NCBI GenBank assembly: GCA_020628935.1
Contig: JAHDEG010000008.1
Coordinates: forward strand, 1-64,000
DNA: 64,000 bases
Source: Flavobacteriales bacterium
Lineage (GTDB): Bacteria; Bacteroidota; Bacteroidia; Flavobacteriales_G; JALEGO01
Direction of reading: 5' to 3'
The position numbers and the translations under genes were made by a program. This document shows, in pieces, positions 31,055 through 38,592 of this stretch (within the stretch, counting starts at the first letter, position 1; the number at the start of each line of letters is the position of its first letter). The notes under the pieces were generated by a model that saw only the letters and a list, made by a program, of their open reading frames with translations, was not told where the DNA came from and did not search any database.

Positions 31055-31942
31055 ATGGGGCATCATCATCATAACCATGCGCATGGTTCGTCTAAAAATA
31101 TTCGTTCGGCTTTTTTATTAAACACCATTTTTGCTTTTATTGAATTGTTTGGTGGCATATATGTTAACAGTGTTGCTATTGTTTCTGACGCTATTCATGA
31201 TTTTGGCGATAGTATTTCTTTAGGTGTTGCTTACTGGTTTGAGAAAAAGTCGGTTAAAAAAGCTAATGCTGCTTATTCTTATGGTTACAGGCGTTTTTCT
31301 GTACTTGGCGCTATGTTTACAGTTTTGGTGCTTTCTGTAAGTTCGGTGTTAATTATAATAGAGTCTGTAAAACGATTAAGCAATCCTCAAATGCCTGATG
31401 TAAAAGGGATGATTGTTTTTGCTTGTTTGGGCGTGTTTTTTAATACGTTGGCTTTTTTAAGGGTTCATAAAGGAGGGTCGGTAAATGAAAAAGTGGTTTC
31501 GCTACATTTTATTGAAGATATACTTGGTTGGATAGCTGTTTTAGTAGGAAGTATTATTATGTTTTTTAAGGAAATACCGATTTTGGATGTGTTGCTTTCG
31601 TTAGGAATTTCGCTTTATATTTTATTTAATGTGTATAAAAACTTGAAATACATTTTTAATATAATATTGCAAGGTGTGCCTGAAAATATTGATGTGGGTA
31701 AGCTAAAGGCAGATTTACTTTCGGTTAATGAAGTAAGGGGGATTCATGATTTGCATATGTGGTCAATGGATGGTGATTATAATGTAGGATCGGTACATTT
31801 GGTAATTAAAGATGAAATTGTTGGTGTTAAAGATGTTACTAATATAAAGAAGCAAATTCGTTCATTGGCAAAGCAAAATCATTTAGATCATTTGACTATT
31901 GAGTTAGAAAGGGCTTCTGAAGAGTGTTTGGACGGGTGTTAA
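31055..31942 (+). CDS. Cation diffusion facilitator (zinc-type) efflux protein
   Basis: An inner membrane protein of 295 residues that exchanges divalent cations, probably zinc, for protons. It begins with a His-rich metal-binding tail (MGHHHHNHAHG) and has six predicted membrane segments. The transport site is visible as SDAIHDFGDS in the second segment and HFIEDILGW (HxxxD) in the fifth. A short C-terminal cytosolic domain contains VNEVRGIHDLHMWSMDGDYNVGSVHLV, typical of the CzcD/ZitB branch. The C-terminus ends in a Cys/Asp-rich EECLDGC that could also bind metal. No operator was recognised. Confidence 0.9.
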   Translation: MGHHHHNHAHGSSKNIRSAFLLNTIFAFIELFGGIYVNSVAIVSDAIHDFGDSISLGVAYWFEKKSVKKANAAYSYGYRRFSVLGAMFTVLVLSVSSVLIIIESVKRLSNPQMPDVKGMIVFACLGVFFNTLAFLRVHKGGSVNEKVVSLHFIEDILGWIAVLVGSIIMFFKEIPILDVLLSLGISLYILFNVYKNLKYIFNIILQGVPENIDVGKLKADLLSVNEVRGIHDLHMWSMDGDYNVGSVHLVIKDEIVGVKDVTNIKKQIRSLAKQNHLDHLTIELERASEECLDGC

Positions 31943-32278
31943 TGTTCTATTAACCTGAGTTTGACTTATAATATGCTTTCCGTAAGCGGATTTGTTGCTA
32001 AAGTGCTTCTTCTTTGTTTTAATTATATCGAAATAGCTTTGCTATTCCTAAACAATCAAGCCTAGAAGAAACATCTTAATAATTCAAACTGAAAGTTCAT
32101 TTTAAGTCGAACTTAGGTTATTAGCCGTGGTTGTAGTGGTTAGCTTTTGCGGCTTTAGGTTTAGCGAAATACTTTAGGGCAGAGCGACTTTGGAGCTACT
32201 GAAAAAAAGTTATTGAGGTTAGCTTAAGGTCGTGAAACTAAGAACGGAAAACGCGATTAGCTTCAAACACAAATTTGT
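31943..32278. repeat. Non-coding region with a MITE-like imperfect inverted repeat
   Basis: This 336-nt gap contains no convincing gene. An 18-bp arm at 31951-31968 (TAACCTGAGTTTGACTTA) is mirrored with two mismatches at 32103-32120. A smaller hairpin (AATAGC/GCTATT, near 32030) and a further weak inner match (AGAAGAA) lie between the arms. This nested palindromic layout resembles a non-autonomous mobile or dispersed repeat. The remaining bases to 32278 (from about 32121) are more GC-rich than the flanks and may be the relic of a second repeat. Whether copies exist elsewhere cannot be judged from this window. Confidence 0.5.
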
Positions 32279-33361
32279 TTATGGTAAATAAATACAGCCG
32301 CCTATATTGTTTTTAGTTGCTCCGGTAACGCTATTTAAGGTGTTGATTTGCTCATAATTTCGGAGTACGCCCAAAAAGGCAAAAATTAAGGCTTCTTTGT
32401 AATTGATAATTGTATTTGAGGGGATTTTAATTTCGCAGTGGGTACGTTGCTTAATTTGCTCTATTAGAAAGGTGTTGAAACTTCCGCCACCCGTGAAAAG
32501 ACTAGTTGCTTTGTTTGGTAGCGTGTTTAATTGATTGGCTATTTGTGTAGCCATATGGTGTGTTAATGTGTTTAAAATGTCTTTGGTTTGGAGGTTAGCT
32601 TTGTCGCTGATGGGTAAAAAGTTATTCTCTACCCATTCTCTGCCTAACGATTTTGGTGCTTGCAGTTTGTAGTATGGTAACTCGTTTAGCTTGGTTAGTA
32701 ATTCTTGATTTATACTTCCTAATTTTGCTAACTCTCCCTTGTTATCGTAAGCATGACCCAATTTGTTGCTATAGTGGTTTAGCACAATGTTTACAGGGCA
32801 AATGTCATAGGCTGTTATTGTGTTATTTACTTTGGTACTTATGTTAGAAAACCCGCCTAGATTAATACAGGCTGCATAGTTTTTGAAAAGGTGTAAATCG
32901 CCTATTGGCACTAGTGGTGCACCCTGACCTTTAAGTGCTACATCTGTTGTTCTGAAATCGCAAATGGTTTTTATTTGAGTTTCTGCGGCAATGTTTGCCC
33001 CTGAGCCAATTTGAAGAGTGTAGTTCTCTTTCGGGTTATGAAATACGGTATGTCCGTGGCTTGCGATTAAATGGATGCTGTTTTTAGAAATTTTAAAATC
33101 GTTGCAGAATGTGTTTACTTGCTCTCCTAAATAGCTGCCGTACTGGGTGTTTAATTTTGTAATTTCTTCTGCTGTGCTGTTTGGTGCGTCTGTTAATTTT
33201 TTTAACCATTTAGGGCTGTAGGATATGGTTTTACTATGCTTTATTTGAAACTGCCAATCTTTATTTTCTGATTTTGAAAACTGTGCTAGTACAATATCTA
33301 ACCCGTCTAGTGATGTGCCAGACATTAAGCCTATTGCTGATATGTTTTTTGGGTTTTTCAT
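32279..33361 (-). CDS. anmK: Anhydro-N-acetylmuramic acid kinase
   Basis: A cytosolic kinase of 360 residues that opens and phosphorylates 1,6-anhydro-MurNAc released from the cell wall, yielding MurNAc-6-phosphate for recycling. The N-terminal phosphate loop AIGLMSGTSLDGLDIVLAQF is characteristic. Later blocks also fit: HLIASHGHTVFHNP, TQIKTICDFRTTDVALKGQGAPLVP (with the GQGAPLVP motif), CINLGGFSNIS, YDICPVNIVLNHY and FTGGGSFNTFLIEQI. It lies downstream of rplT on the same strand but is separated from it by a strong terminator, so it probably has its own promoter. Confidence 0.94.
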   Translation of the reverse strand: MKNPKNISAIGLMSGTSLDGLDIVLAQFSKSENKDWQFQIKHSKTISYSPKWLKKLTDAPNSTAEEITKLNTQYGSYLGEQVNTFCNDFKISKNSIHLIASHGHTVFHNPKENYTLQIGSGANIAAETQIKTICDFRTTDVALKGQGAPLVPIGDLHLFKNYAACINLGGFSNISTKVNNTITAYDICPVNIVLNHYSNKLGHAYDNKGELAKLGSINQELLTKLNELPYYKLQAPKSLGREWVENNFLPISDKANLQTKDILNTLTHHMATQIANQLNTLPNKATSLFTGGGSFNTFLIEQIKQRTHCEIKIPSNTIINYKEALIFAFLGVLRNYEQINTLNSVTGATKNNIGGCIYLP

Positions 33362-33370
33362 ATGTGTATG

Positions 33371-33415
33371 AAAACAAAAAAGCGAAAGTTACCAACGGTA
33401 ACTTTCGCTTTTTTT
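33371..33415. terminator. Strong two-way terminator between rplT and anmK
   Basis: A perfect 13-bp stem (33381-33393 with 33397-33409) and a 3-base loop is flanked by T runs on both strands. On the minus strand it ends the thrS-infC-rpmI-rplT transcript, 18 nt after the rplT stop. Confidence 0.9.
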
Positions 33416-33432
33416 CTTCAAATAAGAATTAC

Positions 33433-33777
33433 TTATTTAACAAGTTTCACAATTGCGTTGAAAGCTTCTGGGTGATTCATTGCTAAATCAGCTAAAACTT
33501 TACGGTTAAGCTTGATCTCTTTTTTGTTTAAAGCACCCATGAATGCAGAGTAAGACATGCCTTGCATTCTTGCACCTGCATTAATTCTTTGTATCCAAAG
33601 AGCTCTAAAAGTTCTTTTCTTTTGTCTTCTATCTCTGTAAGCATACTGAAGACCTTTTTCAACTGCATTTTTTGCTACAGTGAAAACGTTTTTTCTTCTT
33701 CCCCAATACCCTTTTGCGAGTTTTAATACTTTTTTTCTTCTTGCTTTTGCTGCTACAGCATTTACTGAACGTGGCAT
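33433..33777 (-). CDS. rplT: Ribosomal protein bL20
   Basis: A 114-residue 50S subunit protein needed for early assembly, binding 23S rRNA near helices 40-41. The whole sequence is typical: [28 protein letters not shown], then [24 protein letters not shown] and [24 protein letters not shown]. In other bacteria L20 represses its own operon by binding mRNA structures that mimic its rRNA site. Here a hairpin element ends exactly 15 nt before the ATG, and a sister copy stands before rpmI, which makes L20 control plausible. Confidence 0.97.
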   Translation of the reverse strand: MPRSVNAVAAKARRKKVLKLAKGYWGRRKNVFTVAKNAVEKGLQYAYRDRRQKKRTFRALWIQRINAGARMQGMSYSAFMGALNKKEIKLNRKVLADLAMNHPEAFNAIVKLVK

Positions 33778-33792
33778 AATTAATTAGTTTTA

Positions 33793-33838
33793 GATATGAG
33801 CGATTGTAATCTTGTACAATTCTTAGTTGCTACATATC
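33793..33838 (-). ncRNA. Candidate cis-acting RNA operator before rplT (copy B)
   Basis: Reading the minus strand, GATATG-T-AGC (33838 down to 33829) pairs with GCTCATATC (33801 down to 33793). An unpaired AACTAAGA sits on the 5' side only, and an inner stem ATTGT/ACAAT closes an 8-base loop. The outer 14 and 20 positions are identical to the copy before rpmI, while the inner stem differs by compensating changes. The 3' end of the element lies 15 nt from the rplT ATG. Role as a translational operator is inference. Confidence 0.65.
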
Positions 33839-33860
33839 GATTATAGAATAATTTTAAAAA

Positions 33861-34055
33861 TTAGATGCAGAGCATGTGTTTAATGTTTGGCTCATCTGCA
33901 GCGTGAACTGTAGTAAAGTAACGTAAGTTACGCTTCTGCTTCTTTGATTTTTTTGTAAGAATGTGGCTTTTAAAAGCGTGCTTTCTTTTGATTTTTCCCG
34001 AGGCGGTTAGCTTAAACCTTTTTTTGGCACTCGAGTTGGTTTTCATTTTAGGCAT
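33861..34055 (-). CDS. rpmI: Ribosomal protein bL35
   Basis: A 64-residue, highly basic 50S protein. The start [20 protein letters not shown] and the middle block [20 protein letters not shown] are diagnostic. It lies between infC and rplT, the standard operon order. It is preceded by hairpin copy A (15 nt gap) and followed by copy B before rplT, so each ribosomal protein gene here has its own putative operator. Confidence 0.96.
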   Translation of the reverse strand: MPKMKTNSSAKKRFKLTASGKIKRKHAFKSHILTKKSKKQKRNLRYFTTVHAADEPNIKHMLCI

Positions 34056-34070
34056 AATTCAAAAATATTA

Positions 34071-34114
34071 GATATGAGCGACTCTTAATTTAGAGTTCTT
34101 AGTTGCTACATATC
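34071..34114 (-). ncRNA. Candidate cis-acting RNA operator before rpmI (copy A)
   Basis: The minus strand reads GATATG-T-AGC (34114 down to 34105), unpaired AACTAAGA, an inner stem ACTCT/AGAGT with a 6-base loop, and GCTCATATC (34079 down to 34071). The outer helix has one bulged T. It matches copy B except in the inner stem, where pairs are exchanged rather than broken. It ends 15 nt before the rpmI ATG, in the region a ribosome would cover. Confidence 0.65.
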
Positions 34115-34129
34115 GGTTAAACAATATAG

Positions 34130-34687
34130 TTACTTTTTCTTTTTTGGTGCAATGAACATAATCATTCTTCTACCTTCCATTTTAGGCATTTGTTCTACTA
34201 CTCCAATATCTTCTAATTCTTGAGCTAATTTAAGAAGCAACATGCTTCCTTGGTCTTTAAACATAATAGTTCTTCCTCTAAAGAATACATATGCTTTAAC
34301 TTTGGCTCCTTCTTGCAAAAACTTTTCTGCATGCTTTAACTTAAACTGAAAATCGTGATCATCGGTATTTGGTCCGAAACGAATTTCTTTAATTACAACC
34401 TTAACAGTTTTTGCTTTAATTTCTTTTTGTTTCTTTTTTTGCTCGTAAAGAAACTTTTTATAATCAATAATTTTACAAACGGGTGGTACTGCTTTTGGAG
34501 AAATTTCTACCAAATCGAGGCCTGCTTCTTCAGCCATTTTTAGTGCCTGGCTAAGGGTGTAAACGCCTGATTCTATTTCTTCACCTACTACTCGTACTTC
34601 TGGTGCCTTAATAAAATGGTTTATTTTATGTTCGGGCTCGTTTCTTCGTCTGAAGTTTCTATTGTTATTTCGTCTTCTTATCGCCAA
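34130..34687 (-). CDS. infC: Translation initiation factor IF-3
   Basis: A 185-residue factor that keeps the 30S subunit free and checks the start codon. The N-terminal domain ([41 protein letters not shown]), the Lys-rich linker and the C-terminal domain ([48 protein letters not shown]) are all present. The first codon is a TTG placed directly after the thrS stop codon (TAATTG). An ATA two codons later is the only other near-start. Rare start codons in infC let IF-3 limit its own synthesis in other bacteria, so this fits autoregulation. Confidence 0.95.
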   Translation of the reverse strand: MAIRRRNNNRNFRRRNEPEHKINHFIKAPEVRVVGEEIESGVYTLSQALKMAEEAGLDLVEISPKAVPPVCKIIDYKKFLYEQKKKQKEIKAKTVKVVIKEIRFGPNTDDHDFQFKLKHAEKFLQEGAKVKAYVFFRGRTIMFKDQGSMLLLKLAQELEDIGVVEQMPKMEGRRMIMFIAPKKKK

Positions 34688-36634
34688 TTAGTTCTTATTT
34701 ATTTGTAATGATTCGTTTATATCTTTATTTATTATTTCAGCAAAATTTTCAATGCTCATCATACCTATATCTCCTTCTTTATGTTTTCGAACAGAAACAT
34801 TGTTTTCATTAGCTTCTTTTTCTCCAACAATAAGCATATAAGGTATTTTGCTCATTTCATTGTCTCTAATTTTTCGTCCGACTTTTTCATTTCTATCATC
34901 CACGAACGCGCGAATATCGTAATTTTTGAGTAAAGTTGAAACTTTTTGACCGAAATCGTTGTATTTCTCGCTTACCGGCAAAATAGCAACTTGCTCTGGT
35001 GTAAGCCAAAGTGGGAAGTTACCTCCGCAATGTTCAATTAAAACGGCCACAAATCGTTCGAGTGAGCCAAAGGGGGCTCTATGAATCATAACTGGTCTGT
35101 GTTTATCGTTGTCAGAACCAATATATTCAAGTTTGAATCGCTCTGGTAGGCTGTAATCTACTTGTATTGTACCTAATTGCCATCTTCTGCCGATGGCATC
35201 TTTTACCATAAAATCCAACTTTGGCCCATAAAAAGCAGCCTCATCGTACTCTATTACAGAGTTCAATCCTTTTTCTTGTGTTGCTTCAATTATTGCTTGC
35301 TCTGCTTTTTCCCAGTTTTCTTCTGTACCAATGTATTTGCTTCTATCTTCTTGATGTCTTAAAGATATTTGTGCGGTAAAGTCTGTGAAATCTAGTGCTT
35401 TTAGTACATAAAGTACTAAATCTATTACTTTTTTAAATTCTTCTTTTACTTGGTCCGGTCTGCAAAAAATATGCGCGTCATCTTGTGTAAAGCCTCTTAC
35501 TCTTGTTAAGCCGTGTAATTCCCCACTTTGCTCGTACCTGTAAACAGTACCAAATTCAGAAAAACGTACGGGTAGATCTTTATACGATCTTGGTTTTGAT
35601 TTGTATATTTCGCAGTGATGCGGGCAATTCATTGGTTTCAATAAAAACTCTTCATCTTCATCTGGTGTTTGAATGGGTTGAAATGAATCTTTGCCATATT
35701 TCTGATAATGACCAGATGTTTCATACAGTTTTTTACTTCCAATATGTGGGGTTATTACAGGACTGTAACCTGCTTCAACTTGGGCTTGCTTTAGAAAGTT
35801 TTCTAAACGCTCGCGCAGCGCAGCGCCCTTTGGCAGCCAAAGGGGCAAGCCCTGACCAACGTTTTCTGAAAATGTGAATAACTCTAATTCTTTGCCTAAT
35901 TTTCTGTGGTCTCTTTTTTTAGCTTCCTCTAAAAGCTCCAAATGCTCGGTAAGCATTTTTTTCTTCGGAAAAGAAACAGCATACAAACGTGTTAATTGCT
36001 TGCGTTTTTCATCTCCTCTCCAATATGCTCCGGCTACTTTCATAACCTTAACGGCTTTTATAAAACCGGTTGTTGGTATATGCGGACCTCTACATAAATC
36101 GGTAAAACTACCTTGGGTGTAAAAAGTAATGGTTCCGTCTTCTAAATCTTCTAAAAGTTCAAGCTTGTATTCATCTCCTTTTTCTTTAAAGTAACTTACT
36201 GCTTCAGTTTTAGAAATTTCTTTTCTTACAAACTCATTTTTTTGAGATGCAAGCTCTAGCATTTTTTGCTCTATTTTTTGAAAATCGTTTTCAGAAATAG
36301 ATTCTTCCCCTGAATCAACATCGTAGTAAAATCCGTTTTCAATAGACGGACCAATACCAAATTTCATTTTTGGATACAATGCCTGTAATGCTTCGGCTAA
36401 AAGGTGTGCAGAAGAGTGCCAAAAGGTTTGTTTTCCTTCGGTATCTTCCCACTTTAAAAATTCAACGGTACTATCGGCATGTATTGGTAAGGTAGCATCA
36501 ACTACTACACCGTTTACTTTTGCACTAAGTACGTTACGTGCTAATCCTTCCGAAATATTTTTAGCTATATCTAGTGCTGAAGTGCCTTTTTCGTATTCAC
36601 GAACTGCACCATCTGGAAAAGTTATTTTTATCAT
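34688..36634 (-). CDS. thrS: Threonyl-tRNA synthetase
   Basis: A class II aminoacyl-tRNA synthetase of 648 residues. The frame is open from a TTG at 36667, but the ATG at 36634 (MIKITFPDG, start of the TGS domain) is correct because the promoter element lies between the two. Next come the editing domain ([18 protein letters not shown], and the zinc-type [14 protein letters not shown]), the catalytic core with motif 2 ([36 protein letters not shown]) and motif 3 ([22 protein letters not shown]), and the anticodon domain ([16 protein letters not shown]). It leads the operon with infC, rpmI and rplT. Confidence 0.97.
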   Translation of the reverse strand: MIKITFPDGAVREYEKGTSALDIAKNISEGLARNVLSAKVNGVVVDATLPIHADSTVEFLKWEDTEGKQTFWHSSAHLLAEALQALYPKMKFGIGPSIENGFYYDVDSGEESISENDFQKIEQKMLELASQKNEFVRKEISKTEAVSYFKEKGDEYKLELLEDLEDGTITFYTQGSFTDLCRGPHIPTTGFIKAVKVMKVAGAYWRGDEKRKQLTRLYAVSFPKKKMLTEHLELLEEAKKRDHRKLGKELELFTFSENVGQGLPLWLPKGAALRERLENFLKQAQVEAGYSPVITPHIGSKKLYETSGHYQKYGKDSFQPIQTPDEDEEFLLKPMNCPHHCEIYKSKPRSYKDLPVRFSEFGTVYRYEQSGELHGLTRVRGFTQDDAHIFCRPDQVKEEFKKVIDLVLYVLKALDFTDFTAQISLRHQEDRSKYIGTEENWEKAEQAIIEATQEKGLNSVIEYDEAAFYGPKLDFMVKDAIGRRWQLGTIQVDYSLPERFKLEYIGSDNDKHRPVMIHRAPFGSLERFVAVLIEHCGGNFPLWLTPEQVAILPVSEKYNDFGQKVSTLLKNYDIRAFVDDRNEKVGRKIRDNEMSKIPYMLIVGEKEANENNVSVRKHKEGDIGMMSIENFAEIINKDINESLQINKN

Positions 36635-36655
36635 TAATTGGCTACTTGAGGGCAA

Positions 36656-36686
36656 CAAAGGTAACAAGAATGCTTAAGCATACAAG
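36656..36686 (-). promoter_or_regulatory. Promoter of the thrS-infC-rpmI-rplT operon
   Basis: On the minus strand TACCTTTG (36656-36663) is a perfect TAnnTTTG -7 element. A CTTG (36683-36686) lies exactly 19 nt upstream as the -33 element. The predicted leader is only about 15 nt, leaving no room for a T-box or thrS operator. It also excludes the TTG at 36667 as the thrS start. Confidence 0.72.
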
Positions 36687-36695
36687 AGAATATTA

Positions 36696-37835
36696 TTAAG
36701 ATAAAACCGCTCTTGAAATTACAATTTTCTGAATTTCAGAAGTTCCTTCATATATCTGTGTAATTTTTGCATCTCTCATTAAACGCTCAACATGGTATTC
36801 TTTTACAAAACCATATCCTCCGTGAACTTGAACTGCTTCCGTAGTGACTTTCATAGCCGTGGTAGATGCAAATAACTTCGCTTTTGCAGAAGCTTCACCA
36901 ATTGGTAAGTGCTGATCTTTTAACCAAGCAGATTTTAGACATAGCATACGTGCTGCTTCAATTTCGGTAGCCATATCAGCTAGTTTAAACTGAATTGCTT
37001 GATGCTTGCTTATTTCTTTACCAAATGCTTTACGTTCTTTAGAGTATGCAACAGCTAACTCATAAGCTCCAGATGCTATGCCTAATGCTTGAGCTGCTAT
37101 ACCAATACGGCCTCCTTCTAAAACAGTCATAGCAAATTTAAAACCAAAGCCATCTTCACCAATTCTGTTTTCTTTTGGTACTTTAACATCTTGAAACATT
37201 AAGGTATGCGTATCAGACGCTCTAATGCCCATTTTATTTTCTTTGGCACCAACCATAAATCCTTCCATACCTTTTTCAACTATAAAAGCATTTATACCCC
37301 TGTGGCCCTTATCAGCATCGGTTTGTGCAATTACTAAATACGTAGAAGCTGAACCACCATTGGTAATCCAGTTTTTTGTTCCGTTTAATACGTAATGATC
37401 TCCTTTATCAATAGCTGTGGTTCTTTGCGAAGTAGCATCGGAACCTGCTTCTGGCTCGGAAAGGCAAAATGCGCCAATTTTTTTACCTTTTGCTAAAGGC
37501 ACTAAGTATTTTTGTTTTTGCTCTTCGGTACCATATTTTTCTAGTCCCCAACAAACTAAGGAGTTATTCACAGATACTACTACCGAGCATGCAGCTTCAA
37601 TCTTAGATAATTCTTCCATGGCTAGTACGTAAGAAATGGTATCCATACCAGAACCACCGTATTTAGGATCTACCATCATACCCATAAAACCTAACTCACC
37701 TAATTGCTTTATTTGCTCAGTAGGAAACGTTTGATTATCATCGCGCTCAATTACTCCTGGTTTTAATACATTTTGGGCAAAATCTCTTGCAGCATCTCTT
37801 ACAGCTATTTGCTCTTCAGTTAACTCAAATTTCAT
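36696..37835 (-). CDS. Acyl-CoA dehydrogenase (short/branched-chain type)
   Basis: A cytosolic FAD enzyme of 379 residues that oxidises acyl-CoA to the 2-enoyl-CoA in fatty acid or branched-chain amino acid breakdown, passing electrons to ETF. The flavin-binding signatures are intact: FCLSEPEAGSDA (about 125-136), NWITNG, and the C-terminal VQVHGGYGFVKEYHVERLMRDAKI. The catalytic base is the Glu in YEGTSEIQ near residue 365, the position used by short- and medium-chain and butyryl-CoA enzymes. Chain length preference cannot be fixed. It stands alone upstream of thrS, with its own -7 element. Confidence 0.93.
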   Translation of the reverse strand: MKFELTEEQIAVRDAARDFAQNVLKPGVIERDDNQTFPTEQIKQLGELGFMGMMVDPKYGGSGMDTISYVLAMEELSKIEAACSVVVSVNNSLVCWGLEKYGTEEQKQKYLVPLAKGKKIGAFCLSEPEAGSDATSQRTTAIDKGDHYVLNGTKNWITNGGSASTYLVIAQTDADKGHRGINAFIVEKGMEGFMVGAKENKMGIRASDTHTLMFQDVKVPKENRIGEDGFGFKFAMTVLEGGRIGIAAQALGIASGAYELAVAYSKERKAFGKEISKHQAIQFKLADMATEIEAARMLCLKSAWLKDQHLPIGEASAKAKLFASTTAMKVTTEAVQVHGGYGFVKEYHVERLMRDAKITQIYEGTSEIQKIVISRAVLS

Positions 37836-37861
37836 TTTAACGCGGTTTTATGATTCAATTG

Positions 37862-37869
37862 CAAAATTA
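37862..37869 (-). promoter_or_regulatory. -7 element of the acyl-CoA dehydrogenase promoter
   Basis: TAATTTTG on the minus strand matches TAnnTTTG, 27 nt before the ATG at 37835. No good -33 element is seen at 19-21 nt. Confidence 0.45.
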
Positions 37870-37935
37870 ACAAAAAACTACGTTTATGGTTGCATACTAT
37901 TATGTTAAACCACTTTATTTAATAAACAATTGCTT

Positions 37936-38029
37936 TTTGGGCGTTTTGCGTTGTACGCAACCAGGCTTTTCGTTATACGCTTCGCATTGCTTTCGCTCAC
38001 TGCAGGGTGCCACTGCAATCCTATAACGC
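37936..38029 (+). repeat. Dispersed palindromic repeat, copy 1
   Basis: About 94 bp with the order TTTGGGCGT, a small hairpin (TGCG/CGCA), GGCTTTTCGTT, a CGCTC-CTG-GGGT block, CACTGCAATC and ACGC. Inner arms CGTTATA/TATAACG pair. It shares all these blocks with copy 2 at 38490-38584, which is inverted. From memory, similar elements are scattered in many Bacteroidota genomes. Confidence 0.65.
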
Positions 38030-38068
38030 TGGTTTAAATTGTGTTTTTTTAGTACATTTAATAGTTAA

Positions 38069-38446
38069 ATATTATTTATCGTTACGAGAATAAAATATTA
38101 TTTGTTGTTTTTGCTTTTAAGTAGTTGTGGTAAGGTATCTAACAAAATTCAAACAGGGGAATACACTGGAGTTATAACTATAAATGAATTTGGTAACCCT
38201 AATGTAGTTTATGATTCTATTGCAATAAATATATCAGAGAAATTGGCTGACAACAAAATTGAAAATAACGACATAGGTTTTTTTGACTTCAAATTAGAAG
38301 AAGATTTTTCATTTACATCAAGTAATACCAATTTTGAGAGTATAATTGGTGAGTTTATAAAACCAGATTCATTGCATATTTTCCTTGATCCAACTTCTAG
38401 CCGTCATGACAATACAAAGTTTGTTAAATGTAAATATAATTCTTAG
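38069..38446 (+). CDS. Orphan small lipoprotein frame, start uncertain or lost
   Basis: A frame open from an in-frame stop at 38066-38068 to 38446, coding for a small lipoprotein ending in a lipobox (LLFLLLSSC) and about 105 mature residues (TGEYTGVITINEFGNPNVVYDSI and onward). I recognise no family. The standard start codons (TTG at 38102, 38105 or 38111) would leave a signal peptide far too short and without a positive charge. The upstream codons read RIKYY before the hydrophobic core, but no ATG, GTG or TTG precedes them; an ATA at 38090 stands where a Met would fit. Either a non-standard start is used or the start has decayed. It sits between two inverted repeat copies, like a small transferred cassette. 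I give the widest possible extent. Confidence 0.45.
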   Translation: MLFIVTRIKYYLLFLLLSSCGKVSNKIQTGEYTGVITINEFGNPNVVYDSIAINISEKLADNKIENNDIGFFDFKLEEDFSFTSSNTNFESIIGEFIKPDSLHIFLDPTSSRHDNTKFVKCKYNS

Positions 38447-38489
38447 TAAAAGTCTACCAGTAACTATAATTACAGTTATGATAAATTTC

Positions 38490-38584
38490 GCGTAAAAGAT
38501 TGCAGTGAAAAACCCACAGAGAGCGTAGCGAATGAGGATTTGAAACAAAAAGCTTGACCGCGCTTTAGCGGGGATACGCCCAAA
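38490..38584 (-). repeat. Dispersed palindromic repeat, copy 2 (inverted)
   Basis: Read on the minus strand it starts TTTGGGCGT, has a hairpin of different sequence at the same place as copy 1 (CGCT/AGCG), then AGCTTTTTGTT, a CGCTC-CTG-GGGT block, CACTGCAATC and ACGC. It is thus homologous to copy 1 but points the other way, so the pair encloses the orphan lipoprotein frame. Confidence 0.65.
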
Positions 38585-38592
38585 CCGTTTAT

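Noticed and set aside
36635-36695. A T-box or thrS-type autoregulatory leader
   Set aside because: The predicted promoter leaves a leader of only about 15 nt, and no specifier or antiterminator structure is present.
37936-38584. Integron attC sites around the orphan lipoprotein
   Set aside because: The ends are GTT on the left and AAC on the right, the reverse of the attC layout, and no integrase gene is in the window. A generic palindromic repeat fits better.
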